64,000 nucleotides of DNA from Chloracidobacterium thermophilum B (GCF_000226295.1 NC_016024.1:789501-853500), one strand, 5' to 3'. Positions 1 to 8,650 are shown, counted from the first letter of the stretch. Notes: generated by a model not told the origin, from the letters alone. Program-made: numbers and translations.

Positions 1-1025
1 GCCGCCACATTGCCATTTTGTGCCGTAAAGGGCGGTCGCCCGGCCAGGATTTCGTAGGTGACAATGCCCAGACTGTAGATGTCGGCCCGTCCATCGTAGG
101 GGAGAAAACTCAGGCGCTCCGGCGGCATGTACTTGGGTGTCCCGACGATGAGGCCACGGGTCGCTTCCGGGTGCGCGCCATCTTCGGGGGACATGAGCTT
201 GGCCAGGCCGAAGTCGAGCAGTTTGACGACCTCGCCCGTCGGCGGGCGGTGCAGGAAGATGTTGTCCGGTTTGATGTCGCGGTGAACGATGTGCATGGCG
301 TGGGCTTCGGCCAGAACCGATGCCACCGGGAGGATGATGTCCAGACACCGCTGGGGGGAGAGCCGCCCCAGCCGTTTGAGTTCCTGCCCCAGCGTTATGC
401 CCTGCAGGAGTTCCATCACCAGGTAGGCAAGGCCGTTTGAGGAAATGCCGAAGTCAATGACGTTGACGGCATTGGGGTGCTGGACACGACAGGCTGAAAT
501 GCCCTCGCGCTTGAACCGGTCGAGTTCTTCGGGCGTGACGCTGATGCCCCGGGGCTGGAGGATTTTGACGGCGACGGTCGTGTTCAGCGCGAGGTGTGTG
601 GCCTCATACACGGCACCATAACCACCGGCGCCGATTTTGCGTTCGAGGCGGTAGCGCCCGTCGAGCACCGTGCCTGGCAGGGCTTCCGTGTAGGCAGAAA
701 AAATCGTCTGGGCGCGCACCTGCGAATGCAGGAGAGCTTCCTGCGCGCGGATAAGGGCCTGGTTTTTTTCAAGCAGTTCCCGGTTTTTGGCTTCCAGTTC
801 GTGCTGAATGCGCAGCAGGCGGCTCTGGGTGGTGTCCCCGATGCCGGTCATTTTGACCGCCTGTTTGAGCAAAGCACGGTACTTTCTGACCAGTTCTGAA
901 AACTCCCGTTGCCACTCTGCCACGTTGGGCAGACCTTCCGTAGCAATTCGCTCGGCCGTGGACAGAACGGCGAATTCCGCAGCAAAGACTTCTTCAGCAG
1001 CCGTTTTGGGTTTTGGTTCAACCAT
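1..1025 (-). CDS. Serine/threonine protein kinase (C-terminal end outside window)
   Basis: Hanks-type protein kinase running off the left edge; 341 codons are visible. The N-terminal ~120 residues are polar and helical, with a probable coiled coil (many Glu/Gln/Arg/Leu after MTGIGDTTQSRLL). The kinase domain follows: glycine loop GAGGYGAVYE, VAVKIL lysine, catalytic loop HRDIKPDN at about residues 248-255, DFGLAKL and a PPE activation-segment motif. All core catalytic residues are present, so it should be active. The ATG at 1025 gives MVEPKPKTAAEE and lies 7 bp after the stop of the SiaC-like gene, which implies one transcript. A fusion to a C-terminal sensor or TPR region is possible but cannot be seen. 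Family assignment is secure; the substrate is unknown, with the SiaC-like neighbour an obvious candidate. Confidence 0.93.
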   Translation of the reverse strand, partial: MVEPKPKTAAEEVFAAEFAVLSTAERIATEGLPNVAEWQREFSELVRKYRALLKQAVKMTGIGDTTQSRLLRIQHELEAKNRELLEKNQALIRAQEALLHSQVRAQTIFSAYTEALPGTVLDGRYRLERKIGAGGYGAVYEATHLALNTTVAVKILQPRGISVTPEELDRFKREGISACRVQHPNAVNVIDFGISSNGLAYLVMELLQGITLGQELKRLGRLSPQRCLDIILPVASVLAEAHAMHIVHRDIKPDNIFLHRPPTGEVVKLLDFGLAKLMSPEDGAHPEATRGLIVGTPKYMPPERLSFLPYDGRADIYSLGIVTYEILAGRPPFTAQNGNVA

Positions 1026-1032
1026 GCGGCCA

Positions 1033-1413
1033 TCAGGACGGGATCGCTACGAATTTGAAGGGAATCGAGAAGTCTTCGGCGAATTCTTCTCCGTGTTCTC
1101 TCATGTCGTCGTCGTCTTCATAGTAGTGCCAGTTCAGGGTGACGGTCCGCCCGGCTTTGACGGCATGTTCAACCATTTCCAGAATGGTGATGATGCACTT
1201 CGAGGAGCTGGTGTTGAAATAGTCCAGACGAAAGTTGAGTGTAATGGGCGTGAAAGACTCGATCAGGTAGAGCGACAGCCAGTCCAGAACCGGTTGGTAG
1301 AAGTGCATCGCGTTTTCTGGATACGAATCGCCCTCCATATTGAGAATGCCTGTGGCGGCGTCAAAGGCGATGCGGGGTGTTGCTTTGGTTTTCTCGATGT
1401 ACAGGGTTTGCAT
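1033..1413 (-). CDS. siaC: SiaC/DUF1987 family phosphoprotein
   Basis: A 126-residue protein of the DUF1987 (SiaC) family. It has the characteristic N-terminus (TPRIAFD, GDSYPENAMHFYQP) and the YFNTSSSK segment. In Pseudomonas, SiaC is a phosphorylation switch that stimulates the diguanylate cyclase SiaD and is modified on a threonine by the SiaB kinase. Counting from this start, the threonine in YFNTSSSK is residue 68, the position I recall as the SiaC phosphosite. The start at 1413 was chosen over an upstream extension because the family begins near MQTLYIEKT and GAGG lies upstream at suitable spacing. The gene precedes a canonical Ser/Thr kinase by 7 bp; no SiaB- or SiaD-like gene is visible. 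Confidence 0.88.
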   Translation of the reverse strand: MQTLYIEKTKATPRIAFDAATGILNMEGDSYPENAMHFYQPVLDWLSLYLIESFTPITLNFRLDYFNTSSSKCIITILEMVEHAVKAGRTVTLNWHYYEDDDDMREHGEEFAEDFSIPFKFVAIPS

Positions 1414-1616
1414 AGTTGCCAACCTCGCAGGCGGTTGAGGGGTAAAGCCGCTACAGGCCAACCGACGCTGGTGTGAAACAGACCAAAGGGCACGTCAACG
1501 GTTGTTGACTGTGGTTCACACAATAAACGAAGTCACTGTTGACTGCAAAAGAGGAGCAGGACTGAAGCTGGCTACGTCTTGGGAGTGCCATTTCCGGGGA
1601 GGTTGGACCGAACCTG

Positions 1617-2300
1617 TTACCGGGATGGTGCCGAACAGACCGGCCAGCGGGCATAGAAATCAGGCAGTTCCGGCAGATGGAGTTGCTGTCCCAATTCGGC
1701 AATGCGTTCCTGGTAGGTGATCTGTGAGCCTTCGGAAGGCAGGTGCAACCGGGGGTCGCGCTGCACGGTGGTGTGGGCTGTGTCGCGGGCACGGCGTCCC
1801 CCACGGCGGGCCTGCCAGTGGACGTACAGCCGGATGGCGTTCCAGGCAATGAAGATGTTGGGACCGGGCAGCAGACCGAGCAGCAGTGTGAGAGGCAAAA
1901 GTGCAGTATTGACCCAGATGCCCCGCTGGTGGACGGCGAGGCGTGCCTCCAGCCAGCTCGTCCAGTGGGCGCGCACGGTGTCATCATCCAGTTCTCCGTC
2001 GTGGATGATTTCGACGGTATCCGCATGGGCTAACGCCCGCAGCAGACCTTCGGCCGGGTGCGTCCACTGTTCAAGCCAGAGCCAGATACGCCGGATGCCG
2101 CGCCAGAAGCGGTTGGGCGGCTGGTGCAGGAGGTGCGAGGCTTCCTCCCGAAGCCGATGGGCGCGCTGTACCAGCCGCTGCATCAGGCCTTCCGGCGGAG
2201 AGCTGTCTTCGGCCGGGAAGGCTTCGGGCGGTGCGTAGAACACCCAGCCGCGTACCGGGCAGCGGAGGGCATAGACTCGGACGGTGTGCAGGGTCTTCAC
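1617..2300 (-). CDS. Conserved membrane protein, possibly mitochondrial K+/H+ exchange-related family
   Basis: Protein of about 227 residues starting at GTG 2300 (VKTLHTVRVYALRC), 29 bp beyond the kynureninase stop. A longer reading frame starts inside kynureninase and is less likely. The middle is helical and Arg/Glu-rich. Around residues 150-185 there is a hydrophobic segment (ALLPLTLLLGLLPGPNIFI) followed by WNAIRLYVHWQARRGGRRA, which resembles the Mit_KHE1 pattern of a PxxPN-containing membrane segment followed by a basic stretch. The function is not established. It is probably cotranscribed with kynureninase, but no metabolic link is evident. Confidence 0.7.
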   Translation of the reverse strand: MKTLHTVRVYALRCPVRGWVFYAPPEAFPAEDSSPPEGLMQRLVQRAHRLREEASHLLHQPPNRFWRGIRRIWLWLEQWTHPAEGLLRALAHADTVEIIHDGELDDDTVRAHWTSWLEARLAVHQRGIWVNTALLPLTLLLGLLPGPNIFIAWNAIRLYVHWQARRGGRRARDTAHTTVQRDPRLHLPSEGSQITYQERIAELGQQLHLPELPDFYARWPVCSAPSR

Positions 2301-2329
2301 AGCAAGCAGGACTTCTGTGGCAGGACGGG

Positions 2330-3598
2330 TCAGGTTCGGGTAAAGCGTGCACGCCAGACCTGGGCAAGCTGCCACACGTCATGAAAGCTGGTGTACAGTG
2401 GCGCAACGGCCATCCGCAGGATGTCCGGTTCGCGGACGTCCACAATCATGCCTTGTTCCTGAAACCACGCTGCCAGCGGGCGTGCTTCCGGTACACGCCA
2501 GGAAAGCTGTCCGCCACGGGCAGCCGGATCGCGTGGGGTGATGAGCTGAAGGGGAAGCCCATCCAGCAGCGCCAGCGCGTAGGCCGTCAGCCGGACCGCT
2601 TTCGCCCGCAATCGCGCCATCCGGGCGCGGTGAAACAGGTCGAGGGAAGCGCGCAGGGCCGCCAGCGACAGAATCGGCAGGTTGCTGAGTTGCCAGCCGG
2701 CTGCACCGGCGGCCAGTTCGTAGGTGTCAGGCATCAGGAAGCGGGTGTCGGCGCGGTGTCCCCACCAGCCGACAAAACGCGGCAGGTCAAAACGTTGGGC
2801 ATGGCGCGCATGAACGAAATAGCCCCCGACGGCGCCGGGGCCGGCGTTGACGTATTTGTAGTGGCACCACACGGCACAATCCACGTCCCAGTCGTGCAGC
2901 GCCAGGGGAACGTTGCCAATGGCATGCGCGGCATCTATGCACACGACACAGCCCTTGGCCCGGGCCTGGGCAACAAGTGGCGCCAGCTCGAAAAACTGTC
3001 CTGTGGCATAGTTGACTGCCCCCAGCAGCAGGAGCGCCACCTGGTCGCCTTCGCGCTCCAACTGCTCCAGCATGTCTTCAGTGCGCAACAGGTCTTCGCC
3101 CGGACGGGGACGCATTTCCACTACGGCTTCACGCGGGTCAAAACCGTGAAAAGCCGCCTGGCTGAGCGCGGCATACCGGTCGGACGGAAAGGCGCGCGCT
3201 TCCATCAGGATTTTGAAGCGTTCCCGCGTCGGGCGGTAAAACGAGGCCAGCAGCAGATGCAGGTTGACCGTCAGACCATTGGCCAGCGCGACTTCATCAG
3301 GCTGTGCACCGACCAGTTCCGCCACCAGCGGACGGAGATCGGCGTCATAGTCGGCCCACGGGTGCGGCGGGGTGAAATGCCCGGCGACGCCCAGCGACGC
3401 CCACCGGTCAAGTTCCGTCAGGACGGCCTGCCGCGCAGCCACCGGTTGCAGCCCCAGCGAGTGACCGCAGAAGTAAAGCTGCAGCTTGCCCGTTGCTGGA
3501 TTGACCGGAAAGTGAAAGTGCGTGCGAAAGTCGGCGAGTTCATCGGCGCGGTCGAGTTCCCGCGCAAAGGTTTCATCGGGACGAAAATTGAGAAACAT
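2330..3598 (-). CDS. kynU: Kynureninase
   Basis: PLP-dependent hydrolase of the tryptophan-kynurenine pathway that cleaves kynurenine to anthranilate and alanine. The 422-residue length fits the family. Visible hallmarks are the N-terminal CGHSLGLQP, the ANGLTVNLHLLL segment, DAAHAIGNV, and the Schiff-base motif CHYKYVNAGPGAVGG with its lysine. The start at 3598 (MFLNFRPDETF) was chosen because the upstream in-frame extension is rich in Pro/Arg and unlike the family. The gene is divergent from prmC with about 100 bp between starts. No other kynurenine-pathway gene is in the window. Confidence 0.95.
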   Translation of the reverse strand: MFLNFRPDETFARELDRADELADFRTHFHFPVNPATGKLQLYFCGHSLGLQPVAARQAVLTELDRWASLGVAGHFTPPHPWADYDADLRPLVAELVGAQPDEVALANGLTVNLHLLLASFYRPTRERFKILMEARAFPSDRYAALSQAAFHGFDPREAVVEMRPRPGEDLLRTEDMLEQLEREGDQVALLLLGAVNYATGQFFELAPLVAQARAKGCVVCIDAAHAIGNVPLALHDWDVDCAVWCHYKYVNAGPGAVGGYFVHARHAQRFDLPRFVGWWGHRADTRFLMPDTYELAAGAAGWQLSNLPILSLAALRASLDLFHRARMARLRAKAVRLTAYALALLDGLPLQLITPRDPAARGGQLSWRVPEARPLAAWFQEQGMIVDVREPDILRMAVAPLYTSFHDVWQLAQVWRARFTRT

Positions 3599-3698
3599 AG
3601 AGTGTTCCGTCGGTTGACCCACAGGGTGGCAGGGTGTGGCCGCTGTCCGGCGGGTGTCACATTTCGCACCGGCGACGTACCGGGCGGGTGCAGGGCCT

Positions 3699-4610
3699 AT
3701 GTCAACGACATTTGGTGAACTCGTCAAGGAAGGCGCTCGCCTCCTGGCGGACGGTGGGGTGGATGAGCCTTACCGCACAGCCGGCCGCCTGGTGCGGGAG
3801 CTGCTGAACGTGGATGCTGTTACGCTTGCGGCCCATCCAGAGCGTGCGGTTTCCGACGCAGACGCCGAGCTGGTACGCCGTGCCTTCCGCCGGCGGGCTG
3901 ACGGCGAGCCGCTTCAGTACATCACGGGCTGGCAGAACTTCTACGGACGCGACTTTCAGGTAACGCGCGATGTGCTGATCCCACGCCCGGAAACCGAACT
4001 GCTGGTGGAGGTGAGCCTGGAGCACATCCGCACCCGTCCGCAGCCGGTGTGGCGGCTGCTGGATTTGGGGACCGGTTCGGGCTGTCTGGCCGTGACCCTG
4101 GCGGCGGAAATCCCGACGGCGCAGGTCGTGGCCGTGGATATTTCGCCGGCGGCACTGGCTGTGGCTGCCGCCAATGCCCAGCGCCATGGTGTTGCGGAGC
4201 GCGTCCGGTTGGTCGAGAGCCACTGGCTGGACGCCGTGCCCACTACGCCGCCGTTTGATCTCGTGGTGTCGAATCCACCCTACGTGGCGCAAACGGACTG
4301 GCCAGCGCTCCAGCGGGAAGTTCGTGACCACGAGCCGTACGTGGCCCTGGTTGGCGGAGAGCAGGGAACCGAAGTCTATGCCCACCTTCTGGCCGCCCTG
4401 CCGCCCTATCTGGTGGCCGGCGGGAAGTTTGCCTGTGAGGTTGGGTTTGAGCAGGCGGCACGGGTTTGTGCCGTGGGCGAAGCTGCCGGCTGGTGGGTGG
4501 AGCGCGTCATCCACGACCTGCAAGGTATCGCGCGCACCGTGGTCTTTACGTTTCCGCAGGTTTTCAGCGACAATCACCGGACTTGGCCCGGCCAGGGAAA
4601 TGAAGGCTGA
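3699..4610 (+). CDS. prmC: Peptide chain release factor N5-glutamine methyltransferase PrmC
   Basis: SAM-dependent enzyme (303 residues) that methylates the glutamine of the GGQ motif in release factors RF1/RF2. The N-terminal helical domain includes PLQYITGWQNFYG and RDVLIPRPETELLVE. The Rossmann methyltransferase fold follows, with LLDLGTGSGCLAVTLA for SAM binding and the substrate motif SNPPYV. The start at 3699 (MSTTFGELVKEG) fits the family; an in-frame upstream extension to 3636 overlaps the divergent intergenic region and is unlikely. It is followed after 18 bp by the first of three tandem coiled-coil genes, probably on the same transcript. prfA, the usual partner, is not adjacent. Confidence 0.95.
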   Translation: MSTTFGELVKEGARLLADGGVDEPYRTAGRLVRELLNVDAVTLAAHPERAVSDADAELVRRAFRRRADGEPLQYITGWQNFYGRDFQVTRDVLIPRPETELLVEVSLEHIRTRPQPVWRLLDLGTGSGCLAVTLAAEIPTAQVVAVDISPAALAVAAANAQRHGVAERVRLVESHWLDAVPTTPPFDLVVSNPPYVAQTDWPALQREVRDHEPYVALVGGEQGTEVYAHLLAALPPYLVAGGKFACEVGFEQAARVCAVGEAAGWWVERVIHDLQGIARTVVFTFPQVFSDNHRTWPGQGNEG

Positions 4611-4628
4611 ACCCGGAGGTGCGCTGTC

Positions 4629-4976
4629 ATGGAAACCAAGCCGACGATTGAAACCGTTCTTGAACGTCTCTCCGCCATGGAGTCCCGAAGCGCTGCCAGG
4701 GAGTCCCAAATCATAAGCCGTCTCGAAGCACTCGAAACGCAGGTGTCGGGGTTTGGGGTGCGTCTCGAAGCCCTTGAAGCCCGGGTGTCGGGAGTTGAAT
4801 CGCGTCTTGATGGCTTGGAAACACAGTTGAAGGAAGGCTTTCAGAAGGTCAACGACGGACTGGAGATAATGAAGTACAAGCTGGAAATCATGACGCAGGA
4901 CATTATGGATGTGCGCGCTGCCATGCGAAAACTTGATCGCCGCATACCAGGAGGGCTTGAACCCTCAGTTGCCTGA
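4629..4976 (+). CDS. Short coiled-coil protein, tandem paralogue 1
   Basis: Unrecognised 115-residue, highly charged protein predicted to be almost wholly coiled coil. It shares METKPTIETVLERLSAMESR and the C-terminal EIMTQDIMD block with the next two genes. The middle has two to three degenerate 14-residue units of the form RLEALExxVSG. There is no signal peptide or membrane segment. The ATG is preceded by a strong GGAGG, conserved before all three paralogues. Function unknown; the spacing to prmC (18 bp) suggests cotranscription. Confidence 0.8.
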   Translation: METKPTIETVLERLSAMESRSAARESQIISRLEALETQVSGFGVRLEALEARVSGVESRLDGLETQLKEGFQKVNDGLEIMKYKLEIMTQDIMDVRAAMRKLDRRIPGGLEPSVA

Positions 4977-5059
4977 ACCGCCCCACTGTCAGCCGCCACC
5001 GTTACATGGGTGGGAACGGTGAACAGGGAAATCAAATCTGAACCTGGAGGTGTGCTGCC

Positions 5060-5491
5060 ATGGAAACCAAGCCGACGATTGAAACCATTCTTGAACGTCT
5101 CTCCGCCATGGAGTCCCGAAGCGCTGCCAGGGAGTCCCAAATCATAAGCCGTCTCGAAGCACTCGAAACCCAGGTGTCGTCGTTTGGGGGGCGTCTCGAA
5201 GCACTCGAAACCCAGGTGTCGTCGTTTGGGGGGCGTCTCGAAGCACTTGAAACCCAGGTATCGTCTTTTGGGGGGCGTCTCGAAACACTCGAAACCCAGG
5301 TGTCGTCGTTTGGGGGGCGTCTCGATGCCCTGGAAACACAGGTGACGGAAGGCTTTCAGAAGGTCAACAAAACACTGGAGCACATGAAGCACAAGGTGGA
5401 AATCATGACGCAGGACATTATGGACATGCGCGCCAGCCTGCGTGCACTTGATCAACGCATACCCAGAGCGATTGAACCCTCAGTCGCCTGA
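5060..5491 (+). CDS. Short coiled-coil protein with 14-residue repeats, tandem paralogue 2
   Basis: A 143-residue paralogue of the preceding gene, with near-identical N-terminus and C-terminal EIMTQDIMDM block. Its centre contains four almost identical 14-residue repeats (RLEALETQVSSFGG) plus a degenerate fifth, i.e. two heptads per repeat, so extra units would lengthen the coiled-coil rod without breaking register. Preceded by a duplicated leader (AACGGTGAAC...GGAGGTG). Function unknown. Since the extra length comes only from whole 42-bp units, this gene looks like the repeat-expanded member of the family. Confidence 0.8.
   Translation: METKPTIETILERLSAMESRSAARESQIISRLEALETQVSSFGGRLEALETQVSSFGGRLEALETQVSSFGGRLETLETQVSSFGGRLDALETQVTEGFQKVNKTLEHMKHKVEIMTQDIMDMRASLRALDQRIPRAIEPSVA
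5150..5359 (+). repeat. 42-bp in-frame tandem repeats (about five units)
   Basis: Four near-perfect 42-bp units start at 5150, 5192, 5234 and 5276 (each beginning CGTCTCGAA), followed by a diverged fifth unit from 5318. They lie wholly within the second coiled-coil gene and encode 14-residue double heptads. Differences between units are mostly single third-position changes, which indicates recent slippage or unequal recombination. Confidence 0.95.
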
Positions 5492-5574
5492 GCCACCTTG
5501 CCGTCAGCCACCACCGTTACGTGGGTGGGAACGGTGAACAAGGAAATAAAATCTGAACCCGGAGGTGCGCTCTC

Positions 5575-5826
5575 ATGGAAACCAAGCCGACAATTGAAAC
5601 TGTCCTTGAACGTCTCTCCGCCATGGAGTCCCGAATCACAAGCCGTCTCGATGCTTTGGAAGCACAGGTGACGGAAGGCTTCCAGAAGGTCGCTGCCGAA
5701 CTCAAGCTCATGAACCGCAAGCTGGAAATCATGACGCAGGACATCATGGACATGCGCGCCCGGGTACGCGATGTTGAACACCGTATGGATGATGTCGAAA
5801 ACGAAGTCCGGGCGAAGGCCAGCTAG
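5575..5826 (+). CDS. Short coiled-coil protein, tandem paralogue 3 (shortest)
   Basis: An 83-residue member of the same family. It has the shared N-terminus METKPTIETVLERLSAMESR and the block KLEIMTQDIMDMRA, but only one central unit (RLDALEAQVTEGFQKV), followed by a new charged tail with RVRDVEHRMDDVENEVRAK. It is preceded by the same duplicated leader and GGAGG as paralogue 2. It is the last plus-strand gene before the convergent glycosyltransferase at 5904. Function unknown. Confidence 0.78.
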   Translation: METKPTIETVLERLSAMESRITSRLDALEAQVTEGFQKVAAELKLMNRKLEIMTQDIMDMRARVRDVEHRMDDVENEVRAKAS

Positions 5827-5903
5827 ACTCGTGACTGTCCTGCAGGAACGCCACAAACCGGGCCGGGTCACTTGTATGGAATCCGGCAGCAAGAGTCAGC
5901 GCA

Positions 5904-7496
5904 TCAGCGCAGCACTTCAATAACACGCACCTTCGGATAGGCGCTTGGGAAATCCACCCGGCGCACAATGTGAAAGCCCGGCACGTCCGGCGCGTCAAAC
6001 TTCTCTGAACGATAATCGAGAATGACCCACGCACGCCGTACTCCTTCTTCCCGCATCAGGCGTTCAAGCTGATTGTGCCCCACAGGTTCACCGGTCGGTG
6101 TCATCTGCGCCGGGTAGGTCATCCCTTCCAGTCCATAACGCGGCGCGTAGTAAGCCAGGCAGACATCCATGGCGTCGGGATCAATGACCACCCGCTCTCC
6201 GGGCCGGGACTCGCGGCGGATGAACTCCAGCGCCGGACGCAGATCGCTGTCCCGCGCTGTCGTGCCGTAGTGAATCCGCGTACCCTGCCAGAACAGCGTC
6301 CCGACACACAGGCCAATCAATGCCAGACGCCACCCGGCAGCACGTATCTGATACAGCCCGACGGCCGTGAAAAACCAGAAAGCGGGCGTCGTGAAAATCA
6401 GGTAGCGGGCCATCTCCATGCTGCCCTTCCGCAGCGACAACCCACTGGCAAGCAGCAGGGGCAGAACCAGAAACAGCACCGGCAGGGCCGCCCGTATGTC
6501 CGCGCGCGCCAGCTTCAGGTTGTGCCACAACCCGATGCCCATCAGAGCTGTCAGAAACAGGATGAAGACAATGTTGAACGTCAGCGGTTGCCAGAAAAAG
6601 CTTCCCGGCAGGTTCACGTGTTCCACGATGAGCCGCGTGAACCAGTCCCGGATGTGATCGAGATAGACGGCATAGCCCAACGTGGTTTCCTGGAAGTAGC
6701 CCACAACCTGCCAGCCGGCGTCAGCCAGCGTGAGCGGTTTGCGCCAGGTTTGACCGCGCTGCATCTGCGCTACGATGACTTCAACCCACGGGGCATACAG
6801 CAGCGCCATGACGCCCTGGGCGATAAACCAGCGCCGCGTCTGACGGCGGGTGGCCGCGCGCGTCGGGCCAAAGGCCGTCAGCACGAAGTGTGCGTTGACC
6901 GCAAGGACAGCCAGCACGGCAAAGTAGTGGCAGTACATCGCCGCCAGCGCCGCCCACAGGTACACCGCCAGCCCGCGCTCCACACCGCTTTCACGCCACA
7001 TGGCGTAGCCGCGCAGTGCCACCAGCACCAGCGCCATGACCAGCGGGTACATCCGGGCTTCCTGGGCAAAGAATATCTGGTGCGCGGAAACGGCCATCAG
7101 CAGCGTGGTGGCCAGCGCCACCGGGCCGCTGTAGCGGGGCGCGATCAGGCGGAAAACAGACACCAGCGCGGCCAGGCTGGCGACAACGGAAAGCGACCGG
7201 ACGGCCGCTGCACTGTCGCCAAAGAGGTTCATCCAGATTTTCAGCAGGATGTAAAACAGCGGCGGATGCACGTCCGCGGCGGCACACCGGGCAATCCCGG
7301 TCAGCGGCCGGCGGGCGACATCAAGGGAATACAGCTCATCGAGCCAGAGGTTCTGCTGCCCGATGTGCCAGCCGCGCAGCACGAGCGCCAGCGGCAGCAC
7401 TCCACACCAGAACAACCAGCCAGACCAGTCCCGCACCGTTGTGGAAGGGTTTGCGTCGGCAGATGAACCGGCAGGGGAAGTGACCAGCGCCGTCAC
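5904..7496 (-). CDS. GT39-family (PMT/ArnT-like) membrane glycosyltransferase
   Basis: A 530-residue integral membrane protein with about ten hydrophobic segments. The first periplasmic loop holds LWLDELYS, matching the acidic Asp-Glu motif of the ArnT/PMT/GT39 family, followed by DVHPPLFYILLKIW. Such enzymes use polyprenyl-phosphate sugars to glycosylate lipids or proteins outside the inner membrane. The C-terminus is a soluble periplasmic part. The start is GTG 7496, only 6 bp after the stop of the radical SAM gene, so the two form one operon and may act on the same envelope molecule. The acceptor cannot be predicted. Confidence 0.87.
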   Translation of the reverse strand: MTALVTSPAGSSADANPSTTVRDWSGWLFWCGVLPLALVLRGWHIGQQNLWLDELYSLDVARRPLTGIARCAAADVHPPLFYILLKIWMNLFGDSAAAVRSLSVVASLAALVSVFRLIAPRYSGPVALATTLLMAVSAHQIFFAQEARMYPLVMALVLVALRGYAMWRESGVERGLAVYLWAALAAMYCHYFAVLAVLAVNAHFVLTAFGPTRAATRRQTRRWFIAQGVMALLYAPWVEVIVAQMQRGQTWRKPLTLADAGWQVVGYFQETTLGYAVYLDHIRDWFTRLIVEHVNLPGSFFWQPLTFNIVFILFLTALMGIGLWHNLKLARADIRAALPVLFLVLPLLLASGLSLRKGSMEMARYLIFTTPAFWFFTAVGLYQIRAAGWRLALIGLCVGTLFWQGTRIHYGTTARDSDLRPALEFIRRESRPGERVVIDPDAMDVCLAYYAPRYGLEGMTYPAQMTPTGEPVGHNQLERLMREEGVRRAWVILDYRSEKFDAPDVPGFHIVRRVDFPSAYPKVRVIEVLR

Positions 7497-7502
7497 AGCG
7501 AC

Positions 7503-8615
7503 TCAGACGAAATTCGGGTTGTTGTTCGGATGGCGCAGCGTCCAGAGCACCTTGTTGATGGGATGACACCGGCAAATCGGCTGGCATTCATCCACGTTGA
7601 TGGACGCCATGACCTGCTTGCGCCGTTCGCCTTCCCAGATTTCCCTGAAGCTCTGGGTGCTGAGATCGCCCAGACAGAATTCCTCCTGCCCACGGGTCTG
7701 GGAGCAGTAATACACCTTCTTGTTGGCCTCGATGACCGGAAAAAACGTGGCATAGCACTTCCGGTAGGCGCTGCGTTCGAGGTCGGGCGCAAGGACGCCT
7801 GCAAACTGATCTTCCTTGACGAAGACGCGGAACGTCTCCGTCTCGTACATCTGCCGGGCGGCGCGCGCGCGATACAGGGCGTCGAGATAAAAATCGCGGT
7901 CGTAAAACTCGCTCGAGGACTTGGGATGCAAAATGACCGGCTTGATCTGGAAGTAGTCAATGCCGGTTTCCCTGACGCGCCGCGTGGCTTCCTCAACTTC
8001 GGCAAGGTTGGTCGGTTCGACGGAAATTTGCGCGCCAATCTGAACTTTTGACCCCTGGCGGCGCTTCTCTTCAGCCAGGTTTGCCAGATTGCCCAGCACC
8101 TTCTCGAAATCGTTGACCTTGTGAATCTTCTCACGGGTTTCGGGTGTGCCGGCGTTGAGCGAAATGCGAATCCAGGTGCAGTGCCGGGCCACAACCCGGG
8201 CCTTTTCGGGCGTCAGCAGACCACCATGCGTGATGATGGCCGAGTCCACGCCCTTGTGCGCCGTGTATTCGACAAACTCCATGAGGTTCGGATTGACGAA
8301 CGGCTCGCCGCTGCCCGAAAAAATCATGCTTTTCGTGCCCAGCGTGACCAGCTCGTCGAGCAGCGTCCGGTAGAAGGACAGCGGCATGATGCTCGCATCC
8401 GGGTTCGCCTTTTTGGACTTGTCATCGCCCTTGTGCGAGCCAAAGTACCCCCCGTGCATGCACCACGTGCAGAAGTGGTTGCAGATGGTTGAAGGGCTGA
8501 GTTCCATCGTAATCGGATAGACGTTCTTGCCCTGCCACCAGTCGTACATCACATCCATGTGCGTGAAGAGCTTGAGCGGGGAAAACACATCTGTCTTGAG
8601 ATCGGGCTGGTGCAT
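7503..8615 (-). CDS. Radical SAM protein with SPASM-like C-terminus
   Basis: A 370-residue protein with the radical SAM cluster motif CNHFCTWC near residue 45, FSGSGEPFVNP, and a cysteine-rich C-terminal region (CYATFF, YYCSQ, EEFCLGDL, CQPICRC) typical of SPASM/Twitch domains that bind auxiliary Fe-S clusters. Substrates in this class range from peptides to sugars and lipids, so the reaction is not assignable. The start at 8615 (MHQPDLKTD) has AGGAA upstream; the longer in-frame version begins inside the terminator hairpin and is unlikely. Operon with the GT39 gene. Confidence 0.88.
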   Translation of the reverse strand: MHQPDLKTDVFSPLKLFTHMDVMYDWWQGKNVYPITMELSPSTICNHFCTWCMHGGYFGSHKGDDKSKKANPDASIMPLSFYRTLLDELVTLGTKSMIFSGSGEPFVNPNLMEFVEYTAHKGVDSAIITHGGLLTPEKARVVARHCTWIRISLNAGTPETREKIHKVNDFEKVLGNLANLAEEKRRQGSKVQIGAQISVEPTNLAEVEEATRRVRETGIDYFQIKPVILHPKSSSEFYDRDFYLDALYRARAARQMYETETFRVFVKEDQFAGVLAPDLERSAYRKCYATFFPVIEANKKVYYCSQTRGQEEFCLGDLSTQSFREIWEGERRKQVMASINVDECQPICRCHPINKVLWTLRHPNNNPNFV

Positions 8616-8650
8616 GGTCAGTTGCGTTCCTTGCCGTGAGGAAAAACTTT

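Noticed and set aside
1414-1616. Direct repeats GTTGACTG in the gap upstream of the siaC-like gene as an operator
   Set aside because: Only two copies with irregular spacing; nothing else supports regulation.
2231-3718. Long plus-strand open frame opposite kynureninase
   Set aside because: It is antisense to a clearly conserved enzyme and its translation is Arg/Gln/Gly-rich without family motifs, as expected for an antisense frame in high-GC DNA.
5150-5359. Regular 42-bp repeats as a CRISPR array
   Set aside because: The units are directly adjacent without unique spacers and lie in frame within a coding sequence.
6075-7466. A 463-codon plus-strand frame opposite the GT39 glycosyltransferase
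   Set aside because: Its composition (extreme Arg, Gln, His) and lack of motifs show it is an antisense shadow.
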